This document shows, piece after piece, positions 49,140 through 61,747 of a stretch of 64,000 nt of DNA. The notes under the pieces were generated by a model. That model did no database searches. It was not told the DNA's origin and saw only the letters and a list, made by a program, of their open reading frames with translations. How positions within the stretch are numbered: position 1 is the stretch's first letter; every line of letters begins with the position of its first letter. Origin of the DNA: Elysia chlorotica (taxonomy: Eukaryota; Mollusca; Gastropoda; Plakobranchidae); contig RQTK01000100.1 in NCBI GenBank assembly GCA_003991915.1, forward strand, positions 374,720 to 438,719. The letters are read 5' to 3'. Made by a program: the position numbers and the translations under genes.

Positions 49140-49300
49140 GACAGTAACCATAACCCGCAGTCTGTGTGAGGACACCCGCAATGGTATTATCCCCCGTGGT
49201 CACCCCAGGGACTGTGGGCGATAGATATGATTGGTTAGGGAGCCTCCGTGATAGATGCCCGCCGGTGAAAATAGATATTTATGCACGGTGCAGTACTTGA
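49140..49300. promoter_or_regulatory. GC-richer block beyond GA tract
   Basis: Non-repetitive, GC-richer, with GTGGTCACCCCAGGGAC, ATGATTGGTTAGGG and two GATAGAT words. It fits the pattern of GC-richer blocks next to GA/CT tracts. No exon-like frame. Confidence 0.3.
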
Positions 49301-49654
49301 CCATTGTTAGTATTTACTAGCGATAGAAAAGCTGGACTCAGAGTACTGTGCGATTTTTAGTTCTTTGTCTGTGATATTATTCACCATTCGCCGGTTGTTT
49401 TCTTTCTATTGTGTATTTAAGGTTTAACCCGTCTTTTTTGGGTTTGCTAAACTGCATATAATCTGATGTAATTTTTTTTTAAATTTGGGAACCCTGCATT
49501 GCCAATAAATACCAATAAAACAAAAGAATTGTATCAATAACATATATATGTAAACTAGACAAAATTATCTCCAAATGTAATAATGTTTGCAAACCCAGAG
49601 AATCTTTCCCCCTTGTACATTTATGCTATATTTAAAAAAAAAATGAAAACCCCC

Positions 49655-50070
49655 ATTTTTTATCGACAGCTACGCTTTTCTGAGCGCTCGGGTAGGCCAA
49701 GAGCCTTAGAGTGCAGACTTCAAAGGTACACAAATTCGTTTCTGCCTAGCACAGTTACACTTTTGAATATAATTTCTATTTAGACCAAGATAGACTTCAA
49801 AGGTACAAAAATTCGTTTCTGTCTAGCGCAGTTAAACTCTTGAATATCATTTCTATTTAGGCCAAGCTGCTATGCAATATATTATTATTTAACTAGTTAT
49901 TATTGTTACAAGAGATGTTATTATTATAGTTATAATTATTTTTTATTGATGCTGTTATGAGTATTGATATTTGTTATTACTGTCTTTAAAGTTTTATTTT
50001 GCTGCATATACAAACTATCAAATGTGCCTTTAACGACACATGAAGTTATATTCTATCTTATCTTATCTCT
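49655..50070 (+). mobile_element. 5'-truncated LINE 3' end (CR1/jockey-like)
   Basis: The frame ending at 49783 contains RLQRYTNSFLPSTVTLLN, which resembles the C-terminal end of ORF2 in CR1/jockey-type non-LTR retrotransposons. It is followed by an AT-rich 3' UTR and the tail TATATTCTATCTTATCTTATC, like the short tandem tails of this group. The endonuclease and reverse transcriptase domains are missing, as expected for 5' truncation. The upstream limit is uncertain. Confidence 0.6.
49715..49868 (+). repeat. 77-bp tandem duplication in the LINE end
   Basis: 49715-49791 and 49792-49868 both run from AGACTTCAAAGGTAC to TTTCTATTTAG.CCAAG. They differ at several positions, so the last coding residues and the stop are present twice. 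Confidence 0.9.
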
Positions 50071-50113
50071 CTCTCTCATCAAAATGATTTTGATATAATC
50101 AACATTCTCTCTC

Positions 50114-50116
<3 letters not shown>

Positions 50117-50164
<48 letters not shown>

Positions 50165-50174
50165 TCTCTCTCTC
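50117..50174. repeat. (CT)n microsatellite
   Basis: CT run of about 22 units, one interruption, then more CT. It lies about 50 bp downstream of the LINE tail. Confidence 0.95.
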
Positions 50175-50179
50175 GTTGT

Positions 50180-51416
50180 ATGTGTCTCTGTCTGTCTGTC
50201 TCTATTTCTCTCTAATTATGATCTTCTGCCTTTCATTCTTTTTTTATTCCTCAATTATTCTCTCACTGCTTTTTGTTTATATTTTTTAGTCAATCGATAA
50301 TATTTTCTTGTATTTCAATCTAGTTATCACTGTATAGTGACATGGTTGTAGAACATTCATTTCCCCTTTGTCTTTATCCTGTACATAAGCCTTCTTCTTC
50401 TCTCCAACTTGAAAGCACATGATGTTTTCATCTGTTATATAATTTACTTATTAGCTGCCGCCAGCTGTTCAAATAATATGAACACCTTCCTCCAGGTAAT
50501 AACCCTGCCTCGATGCGACTGCCACCCTCACATAATCCCTCTTGTCTTCCTGTTGCTAACCAGTTACTTACATGGAATGTGCAGAATGTCTACACCAAAA
50601 TCTAAATATCGAGCGTGTTCGTTCATGCTTCCTTTTGCCCAAGTCGCAGACCTGCCAATTTCAAGCCTAAAGCGCGTATTCGTAGGCACTTTTTAAACAC
50701 TTTTCTACCTATATTTTGTACCTTTCCATAGTTGGTCGTGCTGGTATGTCTACTAAATGCTCTCATGCACACTTAACTTGAATGGGCTGAACAGATTGTT
50801 TATATCAAATCCTAAGCATAAAGTTTGTTCGTGCATGCTTCCTATTCTCTCTCCACGAGATTCGAAGTTACAGGTTTTACCTATCTGAATTATTTAACTT
50901 CACTTCACTCTCTATTCGTTATGGGCAGCTTCCTGATAGGTCATAACTATGTACGCTTAGGCAACTCCACAAAGTGTTTAAAACTTAGGATCTCTCTTAC
51001 AAGAAATATGCATACTTTTTGTAGAAACGCATTGGTTTTTTTTTAAAGTTATTTTTAAGGTTGTGTCAAAAATTAGATACTGTTTACTCATGGTAGATCC
51101 AACAGACAATTGACAGAAGTCCATATAAAAAAGGTTGTAATAGCAAGGAGTCAGTTTCAGATTCTAGCTGGTGTGATATAACTAGTCTGCAGAGTCGTCG
51201 CTTTGGTATTGAGGAGAAAAGACTTTACTTGTCTTTGAAGAGTAAGCAATACAAACAGTAGTTTATTGTAACAGATACGAAACAGCTATAATGACGGAAA
51301 AGCAATTTCAGAAGTAGTAATCATTACATTTTTATTGTACCACCTTTTCCACTATCTTTTTTTATTTGGTAGCCCTACCTTGCAAGATTTTGCCATTTTC
51401 TTCGTGTCACTAAGGA

Positions 51417-51467
<51 letters not shown>

Positions 51468-51955
51468 ACCTATCTATCTACCCATCAACCTATTTACGCC
51501 CTCTTTCTCTTTCTGTGTTGGTGTGTCGGTATAGCTTTCTTTCTTTCTATTTAAGGCATTATATAAGATACAATTGTTTGTAGGAAAAATTCAATAGATC
51601 GTGCTGATCTCGAACTGTATTTACACGTACTCAATCTGTCCCTATTTCGTCAACTTTTTTCCTTCATTTTTTCTTATTTAAGTATGTTGTTTAGAGAAAT
51701 CTTACTGTATTGTAGACGTTTGTGAGAATTTCTGAAACTTATTAAAACGTTCCTAGTATGCATTGTAAGCACCGTTTGACATTTCAAAATATAACTTGCT
51801 ATTTAAACAGTGATAATATGAAAATTGACTTCAATTTTTCGTTTAAATAATGAGGAGACTTTCTTTTGTTACTTAGTTTCAAACGGCTCAATTAAGAGAC
51901 CTATTTTCTTGGTATGTTTAAATTGCTTTCTGTGTAGCGAAGAAACTTTGTGAAA
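50180..51955. other. No gene recognised; CT tract at 51421-51465
   Basis: Two frames (50409-50696 and 50825-51046) lie in weakly similar sequence: around 50590-50635 and 50800-50848 both carry TGTTCGT.CATGCTTCCT. This is probably an old local duplication. There is no motif evidence for genes. Confidence 0.5.
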
Positions 51956-51964
51956 TGAGGGGCA

Positions 51965-52045
51965 CCAAGTTAGGGTTGAACCTCGCACCCCCTCCCCGTC
52001 CTCCTAGAGCACAACCGACTGCGCTATTTGGCGCGCCAACCAAGA
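51965..52045 (-). mobile_element. tRNA-derived SINE head (minus strand)
   Basis: On the minus strand TAGCGCAGTCGG (complement near 52012-52024) is an exact A box, followed about 40 nt on by GAGGTTCAACCC (about 51972-51984), a good B box. The intervening sequence does not form a normal anticodon arm, so a SINE is more likely than a tRNA gene. The body would extend below 51965. Confidence 0.6.
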
Positions 52046-52072
52046 CACTTCGTGCCCTGAAGTTTTGTTTAG

Positions 52073-52413
52073 TCCCTGGGGAGACAAGCGTGCCGTGTCA
52101 GTGTTTCCCGCCCTGCCTGTGCGCCTGTCACGGGCCTGCCTGACCGCCACAGTGGCGAGCTGTTCCTGGTCCAGCAGCGCGACACCTCCAGGCCCCAGCG
52201 CTGGACTCGCCAGGCCCTGACCACCGTCCGGCTTCACGCTCGACAACCGAAATTAGGCAGATTTCCCGGCGGAGTTGGGCCCGAAGCTCTAAGCCTTTCC
52301 TCTTTTCTTCCTGCGGTGCTCGAAGCCTTGGTCTCTCGGTCTTGCTCTGAGCTGGAACTCCGACGCTGCAAAATGTCGATATATATGGAAGAGCAGCATC
52401 GAATCGAATAATT
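52073..52413 (+). CDS. Unassigned GC-rich open frame, no start codon early
   Basis: After a stop at 52070 one frame is open for about 113 codons, ending at a TAA near 52411-52413. It contains SGELFLVQQRDTSRPQRW and a Leu/Ser-rich C-terminal part. The only ATGs are near the end, so it would have to be an exon, and no convincing acceptor was found. An overlapping 107-codon minus frame (52128-52451) is also open because the region is GC-rich. It starts next to the SINE head. Possible exon, CpG-rich promoter, or part of a repeat. Confidence 0.2.
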
Positions 52414-52459
52414 ATGTGCGATCCTGTCGATTTTGTAATAGATACCACCATTTTTTATC

Positions 52460-53330
52460 GAACACAGACTCGATTACTTTCGTAGTTCATGGAAAGCAGC
52501 AAAACGTTGCGCAATACGGGGTTGTTTTCTTGTCAATATACTAGCGCAGCGAATTGAAAATGACTTCATCATATCAGCATAGTTTTAATACTCTCAAAGC
52601 GTGGAAAATAGTGTCTGTTGTGTTTAGCCCCTTTGGGCCAGACTAACTGAATATACCTAGAAAATTACCATGAGCGTTTAAGGATTGGCTATGTCTTACT
52701 TACTATCTTACACTTTTGACTGCTTAATCAAGGATTCCTGAAAATCTCCCTGAATGGCCCCTTCCTCCACCTGTCTTCTTCAATGGTTCACGCCTGTATC
52801 GTCGTCTTGGCGTTAACACTTATTCTTAAGGTAATTCTAGGCTTTAGTCATGGTGACCTAGGTAATATCCGTACTTGCCACTTCGAGATATCATTTTCCT
52901 TCACAGAAAAAAAAGTGAGAAACTCGACATATTTCGTAATATTCTAAAAGTACTTACAGCTCAAAAAAAGAATTCAAATAATAGTCATGTTACGCTGTAG
53001 TTAACAGAAATAATGAAGATGGAAATGTTAACTTCTTTAAACGTTCGACGCTTGGAGAGAACAGCCAAACAAAGATAATGATCCGTAATTACTACCATTA
53101 TATTTCATTATCTTCAAAATCAGCAACTCATTTGGATCGCTCTTGCTCGCAACTATAAAGAGGTAATTATTTATAGCATCTTCAAATAATGTAGTAAAGG
53201 TGTGACGTTGCTCTTACACAATTCTTAGTGGTTTTCATGCTACGAGACCTTCAGAAAGTCTATCGAGTATATGATTTAAAAAATTACGGTTGAATTTGAA
53301 CTCAACGTGCAGAGCTATTACACTGACTGA
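52460..53330. other. No gene recognised
   Basis: AT-rich, no motif-bearing frame, no repeat recognised. Confidence 0.6.
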
Positions 53331-53339
53331 GGTAGGAAA

Positions 53340-53890
53340 AGCGTTGGTAGTTTCCTCGTAAGTTCAACGTCGTGCCGTCTCGGTTTAAGCCTTCTATTTG
53401 CATATCTTAAGACGAGTGCTACCTCAACTTTGTAAGTACGATCCTAGAAACGAAATTGTTCTGATGAAGTATCAATGTGTATCTATGTAAACATAATTCT
53501 CGTCAGTTTAAACGTTCACAAATACACTTATACTCTAACCATAATCCGTAGTCTTGATGCCCTCGAATTTTAAGAGACAATTTTAAATGATCTTAGGCTG
53601 AGCAAAAATCTTATAAGTTATATTTTCGTTTGTATTGGGTATTAACTTTTTCAAAACTTTTTGCGCAACCAATAAATCATATGACCAAAAACCCTAATTT
53701 CATTTTATAAAGAATACCTAGGATCATGCGTACAATGTCGCGGTAGCTTACAACTCGTCGTAAGCCTTTCTATTTCCATAGTATTATTAACATATCACAA
53801 GGCACCGTAAGTACAACTACAACGTTGCGACAGCTTACGACTCCTCGTAACAGTATGGACAACAGAAGACTTGCGACGAGTGGAGTTAAG
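53340..53890 (+). repeat. Cluster of fold-back repeat copies
   Basis: CTTACAACTCGTCGTAAG at 53747-53764 is identical to the arm at 10678. A diverged direct copy, CTTACGACTCCTCGTAA, lies 87 bp downstream at 53834, each preceded by ACAA.GT.GCG..AG. An older relative occurs at about 53376-53425 (GTCTCGGTTTAAGCCTTCTA). The region looks like several decayed units of a small non-autonomous element or a local array. Confidence 0.65.
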
Positions 53891-54145
53891 GGTTAGAAGA
53901 GAAGGTGTGTTTTTGCTAATGCTCAAACTTTTTAATTTCTACGTCACTGGTACATTGACTGACTTTCTTGTGGGAGTTTTAGATGCATATTCATTTTGCA
54001 CGAACATTCCTCTCTATAGGTCGTCAAAAATACCAGATAAAGTTCATATCAAAATAAGAACTGTGACGACATGTACATTTTTTTTCTGAATGTCGGTTCT
54101 TGTTCTTAAAGGGTACGTGTACTAATCGACAAGTTGCGCGTTTCT

Positions 54146-54313
<168 letters not shown>

Positions 54314-54319
54314 TATGGA

Positions 54320-55670
54320 TAGAAAATGTTTAAATATAGAGATAAATATAGAGAGAGTGTGTGTGTGTATTGATGAAAGAGATACAGGGGTGGAGATAGA
54401 AAAGAAAGACATAGTACTAAAAAGAAAGACAGAACGACAGAAAGAGACAGAACCATACAGAGATAGAGATCAAAATATTCAAATAGAGAGTGAGTCAGAG
54501 ATAATGAGAGTGAGAGAGACAGACAGACAGACGTTAAAAGCTAAAAGAGCACTGTCGCGAACGGCTTGGAAAAGCTGCTTGCCTCAGTTATGTAGTCTTT
54601 AGCAGTTGCTAAGAGCGTGCAGTTTCTGAGTCTTATTACAGCCATATTAAATCTGACATTAAACTCTCGGTTGGTTTTGGACTCAGTAACTTCATATGTC
54701 CGCTTTCAAGAACAAGTAATGATATGCTAGAGTAAGATTAGTTTTCTATGGGTTACAAAGAAAACCTTTTAAAAGGTATGCCAATATGTGTCACGGTTCT
54801 CTATTAGATTTAAATATATTTCCATGGACCAGATTTAAGATAAGAAAATTAAATTCTTTGGAAAGCAGAAAAAACACACAAAAACGAAATTTTAGAATCG
54901 TCAGTATTCTTTTTCTCTTCAGTGGCCGTTTGATATTTCTGATTATTGATGTACGTGTACAATAATTATTGATCACAGTTGAACAGGTGATTTCTAAATC
55001 GATAGAACAAGCCTGTGATCTAAAGTTGATGTTAGCAGGAGAAGTCAGCTAGTGCAGTTACTAGATCATCAGGAACAGGTCTTTGAGGAAAGTAAATAAT
55101 TATTCATGTCTAAGCTTACAGTTGGTTGGCATATGGGTCCTACTCGATAGTGGAGGCGACCTGTTGGTTCATTGTCTTTGGGCTATTGTTGTATTGCGGG
55201 GTTCAAATCACTTTTGAGTGTTAAAGCTTGAATTATTCCAGCATTCATCCCATTTTAACCTACTCCCTATTTTTACGATCTTTTGGGAGCGTGTGTCATC
55301 AAGGCTTTCATCTTTTTTCTGCGATGTGATTTTTTTGGTGTGTTTTTTTCAGTAATGGTGTGTTTTATATTTTCGATATATTTGTATATATATACATCCA
55401 TTTTATTTTCGAAAAAGTACACCCCTTCTCTTTTCCTTTTTCTCCTTATCTTATCTGGTCTCTTTCTCGTTCGCGCACAATCTCCGTTTCTCTCTCTTTC
55501 TCTCCGTCTCTCTCACACACACACACACGCCGCCTTTTTCTATCACTCACCCTGTTTTTCTTTTTTTTATTATCTTAGTTACCAACTCTTTCTTTCTTTC
55601 TCACTCTCTTACACACACTCTTTTTGTCTCGTGCATTCAATCTCGTAATTTCCCATCCGCTCTTGTTTTT
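54320..55670. other. No gene recognised; purine- and pyrimidine-rich patches
   Basis: GA/CAGA-rich sequence at about 54340-54530, CT/CA-rich sequence at about 55430-55620. Frames here are composition artefacts. Confidence 0.55.
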
Positions 55671-55679
55671 TTTTTCCAC

Positions 55680-56390
55680 ATAGTCCTTGGGCCCAGCTAT
55701 TTCTGGAATTACTGTAACAACAGTATGGGCAGGCATGGCTATCCAATAAGTGTGATTAAAGCCAACTTAATTAATCTATGAGAGGTGGTATGTGGGAGCC
55801 GTTAGAATTAGGTAATAGGTAAATGTCCACAACGTGTGGTAGGCTATTTTAATGTTACCTAGAGCGCATTGGTTTGTGAGCTGTGGTGTGGTGATGCAGT
55901 GCGAATAGAGAAATCAAGTCAGAGCTTTCTGGGTGGATTTTTAATATCGATCGCACGTGCCTATCAATGATCACCCAACTTGGACAATGGAAATAGCTGT
56001 GCGATGTCATACAGAATTTGAAAAACTATCAGGAAACATAATCAATAATCAATTAACTCGGAGATCGTTTTCCATTGATTCTGATCACTCGCCTCTGTAA
56101 TATTTTCTCAAGAAAACAACGTCATCAAGAACATTGGAAAATGTCGTCGATTTTTTTACCTGAATCAGGTGAAATGGGTTTATTTTAAGCAAATAAAAAA
56201 ATTAATATGAAAGCCTGGGGATTTACGGTCCTCCAGCTTAAGTCTGCTTTCACCAGATCATGTCAGTGTATCGATCGGAATCGATCTGTGATTGGCTGCT
56301 TACTTGATCTTACCTTGTGGTGCTGCGAGGCCAGGGCTTATCAATAATTACAGATCGAGACGGCTCTGTGGCCTCAAGCTTGCAATGGTG
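55680..56390. promoter_or_regulatory. Homeodomain-motif-rich candidate enhancer cluster
   Basis: About 700 bp of non-repetitive DNA, denser in structured motifs than the flanks: GTGATTAAAGCCAACTTAAT, CCTATCAATGATCACCC, ATCAATAATCAATTAAC, CCATTGATTCTGATCAC, ATCGATCGGAATCGAT and CTGTGATTGGCTGC. ATTA, ATCAAT and TGATTG words are typical of homeodomain and PBC/TALE sites. No exon-like frame is present. The enhancer call is inferred and needs cross-species conservation. Confidence 0.35.
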
Positions 56391-56474
56391 GAATACTTGA
56401 GGTGGAGGGATGGAGGCTAGAAAAATTGGGGATTACCAATAATCATGATTATGTCAATGATAATGATGACAATT

Positions 56475-56628
<154 letters not shown>

Positions 56629-57027
56629 GGAGGATGATAATGATGGTGATAATGATAATGATGATGATGACGATTATGATGATGGTGGTGAGAGGACTTG
56701 TGTATATCAAAGAAAAGGGCTATTTATTGCAGCAGACGTCTCAATATTAGCTCATGAACAATTCAACAGTGAACCTCAATACAGTGATATTTTACTTTCG
56801 AATTAATCCGTCCCTCTATTTCACCCTTAATTAAAGTCTCTCTACAAATCGAAGGCAAAAATAATTAGTGTGGCTCTAATGGGTAGTACATAACTGTCAG
56901 GGAACGCAGTTTTAACTTAGGACTTATGCAACAGTGAATCTAATTCCCACAACATAATGAGGCCGTTACTTTCGTTATATTACGTCCTTATATTTCGGCC
57001 TTAATTTAAAGTCAACATACGTAATAG

Positions 57028-57230
57028 AAGTTCAAAGCCGAGTCCGGCGCCGAGGTGGGCCCTCCTGTTGTAATCACCGGCGTGTTGGCGCATTGCCGGG
57101 CTTCGGACAATGGACTGTGGCCGAGGCTGCCGACTCGAATCTTTGTACAAGGCGGTCCAGTGTTGAATCTTCTCAAATATGTTTTAGAGCAGGGCCCTTC
57201 GGGAAACCGCCAGTCTCTTGGGGGTATTAT
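57028..57230. promoter_or_regulatory. GC-rich block with two open frames
   Basis: Two overlapping plus-strand frames are open (57055-57405 and 57093-57329), which argues for base composition and against coding. CCGAGTCCGGCGCCGAGGTG starts the block. A regulatory role is possible; the exon alternative is weak. Confidence 0.25.
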
Positions 57231-57409
57231 TATCTCTTTCTACTGGGATACTTTTTTGGAGTATGTGGATGTGAATGTGGGTGTGGATATGTGGAATGGA
57301 TGGGTTTTTCAACATGTCCTGTATGGTGATATGGGTCGCAGTGATTCTTTTTTTCCTTCGGCTTTCTGTGTCTCTTTTTTGTATCCTTTCTTGGTAACTT
57401 TTTGATGTT

Positions 57410-58535
57410 AGAAGTTGCGAAAACGAATGGTAGTTACTATTAACCAATTTGATGTTATGGTTATAGTGATGAATGATGGATTGGAAGAAGATGATGACAG
57501 TGACAATACTGTTGCTAGTGATAATAACCATAGAAAGCGATTGAATATGAGGATGGAAATTACGATGGAGAGGATGGGAAGAATGAATAATATGATATGG
57601 AAGAGAAAATGAAATACAATGGAAAAATAAGTGAGGTTATGGGAGTAGTCTTCGTAAAAAGTTCTTTACATATCTATTAATTATACCATTATAGCATTTT
57701 GAAATGGAGAAAATTGAGCTAGCTTAGTACTAGTCGGTGGTCATTGGCAGTCAGTAATATAGAAATTGTTATAACAAATTCAAGCAAAAAACCCATAGAA
57801 AAACATGAAATGGACACAAACAGAATACCGTCATCTCTTCAAAGTAGATTTCAATAGAATAAGTGAAGTATTAGGATACACCCTTGCTGGAAAAATCTAT
57901 TTTTGTTGCCACGCATGGCTTTTTCGTTGATGTATCAAACATATCCTCGCAATGCAGGGCGGATATTGTTGGTCATTTTTATACATTTCATTAGTATTTT
58001 TGTTTCTTAATGTGTCCTTTTTGCTGCTCACAAGCTAGATACAATTATCAGGTTTCTTGTGGTTTCCTCTTCTCTTCTCACACACATTCCAGGCTCATGC
58101 CTTTGTCTCCTTCAATTTTTTTGCGAAGAGATTGATATTATTTTGAAGGTTTGAGACACGAGCAGTGTACAAATGATGAAATAAACGACTTTTACAGAGC
58201 AAACAGGTGATTCCATCAGTCTGCACTCAGTATTTAAATCACATGGTTATTGACACAATTCTATTCAATTCTTACCGCTTCGTGAAATAGTAAACCTAAC
58301 TCATCGTACTGCGTCTTTTGATCAGATTCCTGGAGAAATTGCATTTTCCTATGCTCACCCTGGAAATCGCTTTTCTCATGAAAGGAATACCCATTAAAAC
58401 ATGTAATTCACAAAAGGCTTTCATCTAGCAATAAATGATTTGGTCATGCACGCCAACTCTTGTTTATTTTTCTGTGTACGTTTTATTGATATGCCATTAT
58501 TGAACACCACGTGTCTTCTCGTTCATCCGCTTTTA
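57410..58535. other. No gene recognised
   Basis: GAT/AAT-rich remnants to about 57620, then AT-rich sequence without supported features. Confidence 0.55.
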
Positions 58536-58539
58536 TTTA

Positions 58540-58813
58540 GATTTCTGTACTCCTGCGGCAAATGATCGACATTGGGGTAGATCTAGAGAACGTTTGTTTT
58601 TGTGTCCCCGTACCGTTTAGTGATCCGTGTGTCGAACGGCAAGCGAATTACCTGTGCGTCTCTGGGGAAATTATGCTCCTCTGTCGTGTGGCCCATCCTA
58701 CTTTGAGGACGGCTGGCTTGTCAAGATGCAACGGTAGCTTTCATTTCACCAGTTCGGTGGATCATATGAGACTTTCCACCAGATTCAACCTTTCAGAAGT
58801 CTTTAATCAATAA
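58540..58813 (+). CDS. Possible terminal exon, unknown protein
   Basis: A pyrimidine-rich acceptor (CATCCGCTTTTATTTAG) ends just before 58541, after which one frame is open in phase 0 for about 90 codons to a stop at 58811-58813. The product contains VPVPFSDPCVERQANYLCVS and LSRCNGSFHFTSSVDHMRL, with five cysteines and no clear membrane segment. An internal ATG lies at 58562. No AATAAA was seen immediately downstream, and no family is recognised. It may equally be a conserved non-coding block. Confidence 0.3.
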
Positions 58814-58885
58814 TCTTTTGCGCAAGGATCCAGATGGAATGAGAATAGTATGAGTAGAAAGATCCATAGTTAGAGTAAGAAATGA

Positions 58886-58894
58886 AGAGAGAGC

Positions 58895-58934
<40 letters not shown>
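58886..58934. repeat. (GA)n microsatellite
   Basis: GA run with a few AAAG interruptions and a G12 run soon after. Confidence 0.94.
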
Positions 58935-58938
<4 letters not shown>

Positions 58939-58999
58939 AGAGAGAGAATGAGGGGGGGGGGCAGACAGACAGATAGATAGATATACAGACAGCCAGACA

Positions 59000-60840
59000 T
59001 AAAGCGGGACAGTAAAATGATTATTATTATTTTGGAGGACACGATTAGAAATTCCATTTCAGCTCAAAGTGGGTAATCTTCAATGCTTCGTTTTCATTAA
59101 CCGGCCCTATTAGCAGCGCATTGAGACTGTATGTTGAAGGTTTTGGTTTATTACTTGGCTGGACTGTTTGATGGTGGCTTGTGTCTGTGATCTGGCCAGC
59201 TTTATGTCGAAGTAAACTGTTAGTATAGCCGCAAATCTAATAGTGTTTTCCCCGCGTCGATGTATGATTTTCATATGAATTTTTAGGAAAGGGCATTTAT
59301 GTGAAGTTGACACTGTGTCCAACGAGATGTGTTTAAGTACTGTGAAAGCGATGATTATTTAATTTATTGTCATTCGCAGATTAATATTGTTTTTCAGACT
59401 ATATATTTGCTGTGAAGTCTAGTATATTCTAGTCAGATTTCCTTGAAATGATTTTTGTTGATTTAGCATCTAAACAATGGTCGTGACACATTTAGAACGA
59501 ATCTGATTCAGCCATGGGATCACCAAGCACTGTGAGATATGCTCATCGATTTACTTTAATAAGAGCCTCGACTACAATGATCCTGCTCACTTTTTTTTTA
59601 TATCTTTTGCTAACTACTGCTCAAACAAACTTAACAAAAGGTCACTGAACTCTTGCGAAACAGCGAAATACTCGTCTATTTGATTTAAAAGTATTTACCA
59701 AAAGCTATGCAATCTTTCTTTGAGCTTTTTGATGCTATTTGTACTCAACGACATTTGACATTACCTTTAAACTGTACTTTACGACCAATCTGTTTTTTCT
59801 TACAATTGTAAAATATATGCAAACAATATAATTTTCACCAATTTTAACCAATTTGGACTTTTTGTGAAGTTCTATTTAATTTTATTATACCATAGGAACA
59901 ATTTATACAAAAAATACATAACAGATAATACATGTTACATCATTAGTTGTAACCTTTTCTTGCAGTTAGGTGTTACATAGAAAAGAACAGGTTTTAGGTG
60001 CTGTGGGGACGATTCGAGCGTGGCTTATTGTGCAACAGATAAATAGCAGGCGAAAAATAATAGTTCCTGTAATCCACCTACATTACAAACAGTTCCACCA
60101 ACGGAGAAAGTGAGCTGTAACGCGTATAATAGAAAACACACCATGGTATTGTTTTACGGGATCGATGTTGTCTTTGTTTTGACATTATAGAAGAGGCAGT
60201 CTAAGTTTGCTCAGATTGACATTCTAGTTCGATACAGAAAGTCATTGAGAACAGGAGCGATGTTGTGTAGCTTGGTGATTGGCTGAGAAGAAGCTTTTCA
60301 ATATGCTACGCAGCACTCCTTCACTCTAAAATTGTTTTTAAATACCACACTTCTAGAAATCCCCAAAACAATCATTTTGGAGTGACACTTTTTCATCCTT
60401 TCTCTCATCACGATGCACTTTTGTTGAGCTTATTAATTTGCTTTTTCTTTTGCGAATAAATTTAGGCACACTTTCTATATTCGGAATATTGTGTATTAAA
60501 TTGTTTACCTTTTATTAAAAAAAAAATGTTCAAAAATACCACCACGTAGTTCACATGCCTTGAATATTGAAACCTTCCAAGTTTTTTTTATTTAATCGGC
60601 ATGTCGGTCTTAAATTTCTCTAATGTGGATCTTTAAAGTTTTCATGTTATCTTATAAACATCTATAAACAGCTTTTTAATCAATGGTCCCTATTTATCTT
60701 AAGATCTACTCTTCTTTTTAAGAATAAAAACGAACAGTGGCACTCGTTATTTTGTGACCTTTTCGTTCAGATAACGAACCTTAATGAGACACTGTTACTT
60801 CCCTTATTTTATCCTGTCTCATCTAGACAAGATTATTGAA
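59000..60840. other. No gene recognised
   Basis: AT-rich. At about 60130-60310 a block contains AGATTGACATTC, GGTGATTGGCTGAG and CTTTGTTTTG words and may be regulatory. No exon or repeat family was identified. Confidence 0.5.
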
Positions 60841-60862
60841 GGTTTTTGAATGGGTTTTTTTT

Positions 60863-60867
<5 letters not shown>

Positions 60868-60909
<42 letters not shown>

Positions 60910-61031
60910 ATGTATCTCTTTCCATGTCTCTCTTTCTTGCTCTCTCTTTCGCTTTCGCTCCATCTCCCTCTCTCTCTCCATGTCTCTTTTCCCATGCCTC
61001 CCTTTCTTGCTTTCTCTCTGGCTTTCGCACC

Positions 61032-61078
<47 letters not shown>

Positions 61079-61081
61079 TCC

Positions 61082-61114
<33 letters not shown>

Positions 61115-61120
61115 ACTTTC
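60868..61120. repeat. CT-rich microsatellite array
   Basis: CT runs at 60868-60906 and 61039-61074 joined by CCATGTCTCT-like and GCTTTC-like degenerate units; a CATGTCTC phrase recurs, suggesting a short tandem unit within. Confidence 0.93.
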
Positions 61121-61673
61121 TCTATCTAACACGACCATCGAGTCCTCGTTCTTTTCTAAATCATCAACCTTGTAAAATAATAATTATGAAATAAATCCAG
61201 ACTCACCGAGGGTGAATTTTACGATTAAATTGTTGATATGTTTAATACTGTTTAAAAGCAAACATCTTTAAGATATCAAGTAGCACAATAGTCACCCTAA
61301 TTACAACGTGTTTACCTTACGAAATTTGGGTCTAACGAGTTGAAATGAATGATATAAAGTTATAATCTTGTAAAGACGGATGGGTCGTAGAAATGGAGGT
61401 AGTGTGGCTTAAGATCTGTAGTTCTGGGGCACACGATTTTAGTATTTGTTCAAACTGGGTAGGCGTGTCTGGTTCGAGCAAATTGGTCATTAGAAACAAA
61501 TCATGAAAACCAAAATCGCCAATTTTTAATAAGTTAAAAAAAAAATCACCGATCTTATTGACAGAGAACTTTATAAAATAATCTCTTCTTCCAATGTTCC
61601 ATGTTTGTATTGAAAAAACGGAAAGGGAGAGCCATGTAGAACCACTTCTGGGGGCGTTGAACAATGGCTAAGC

Positions 61674-61693
61674 ATCTCTCTCTTTCTCTCTCT

Positions 61694-61741
<48 letters not shown>

Positions 61742-61747
61742 TCTCTC
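61674..61747. repeat. (CT)n microsatellite
   Basis: CT run with three small interruptions. Confidence 0.95.

Noticed and set aside
55140-55212. Possible tRNA-like head with GGGGTTCAAATC
   Set aside because: B-box-like word present but no convincing A box and no cloverleaf.
60823-61194. Arg/Glu- and Leu/Ser-rich frames of about 100 codons
   Set aside because: CT/GA microsatellite artefacts.
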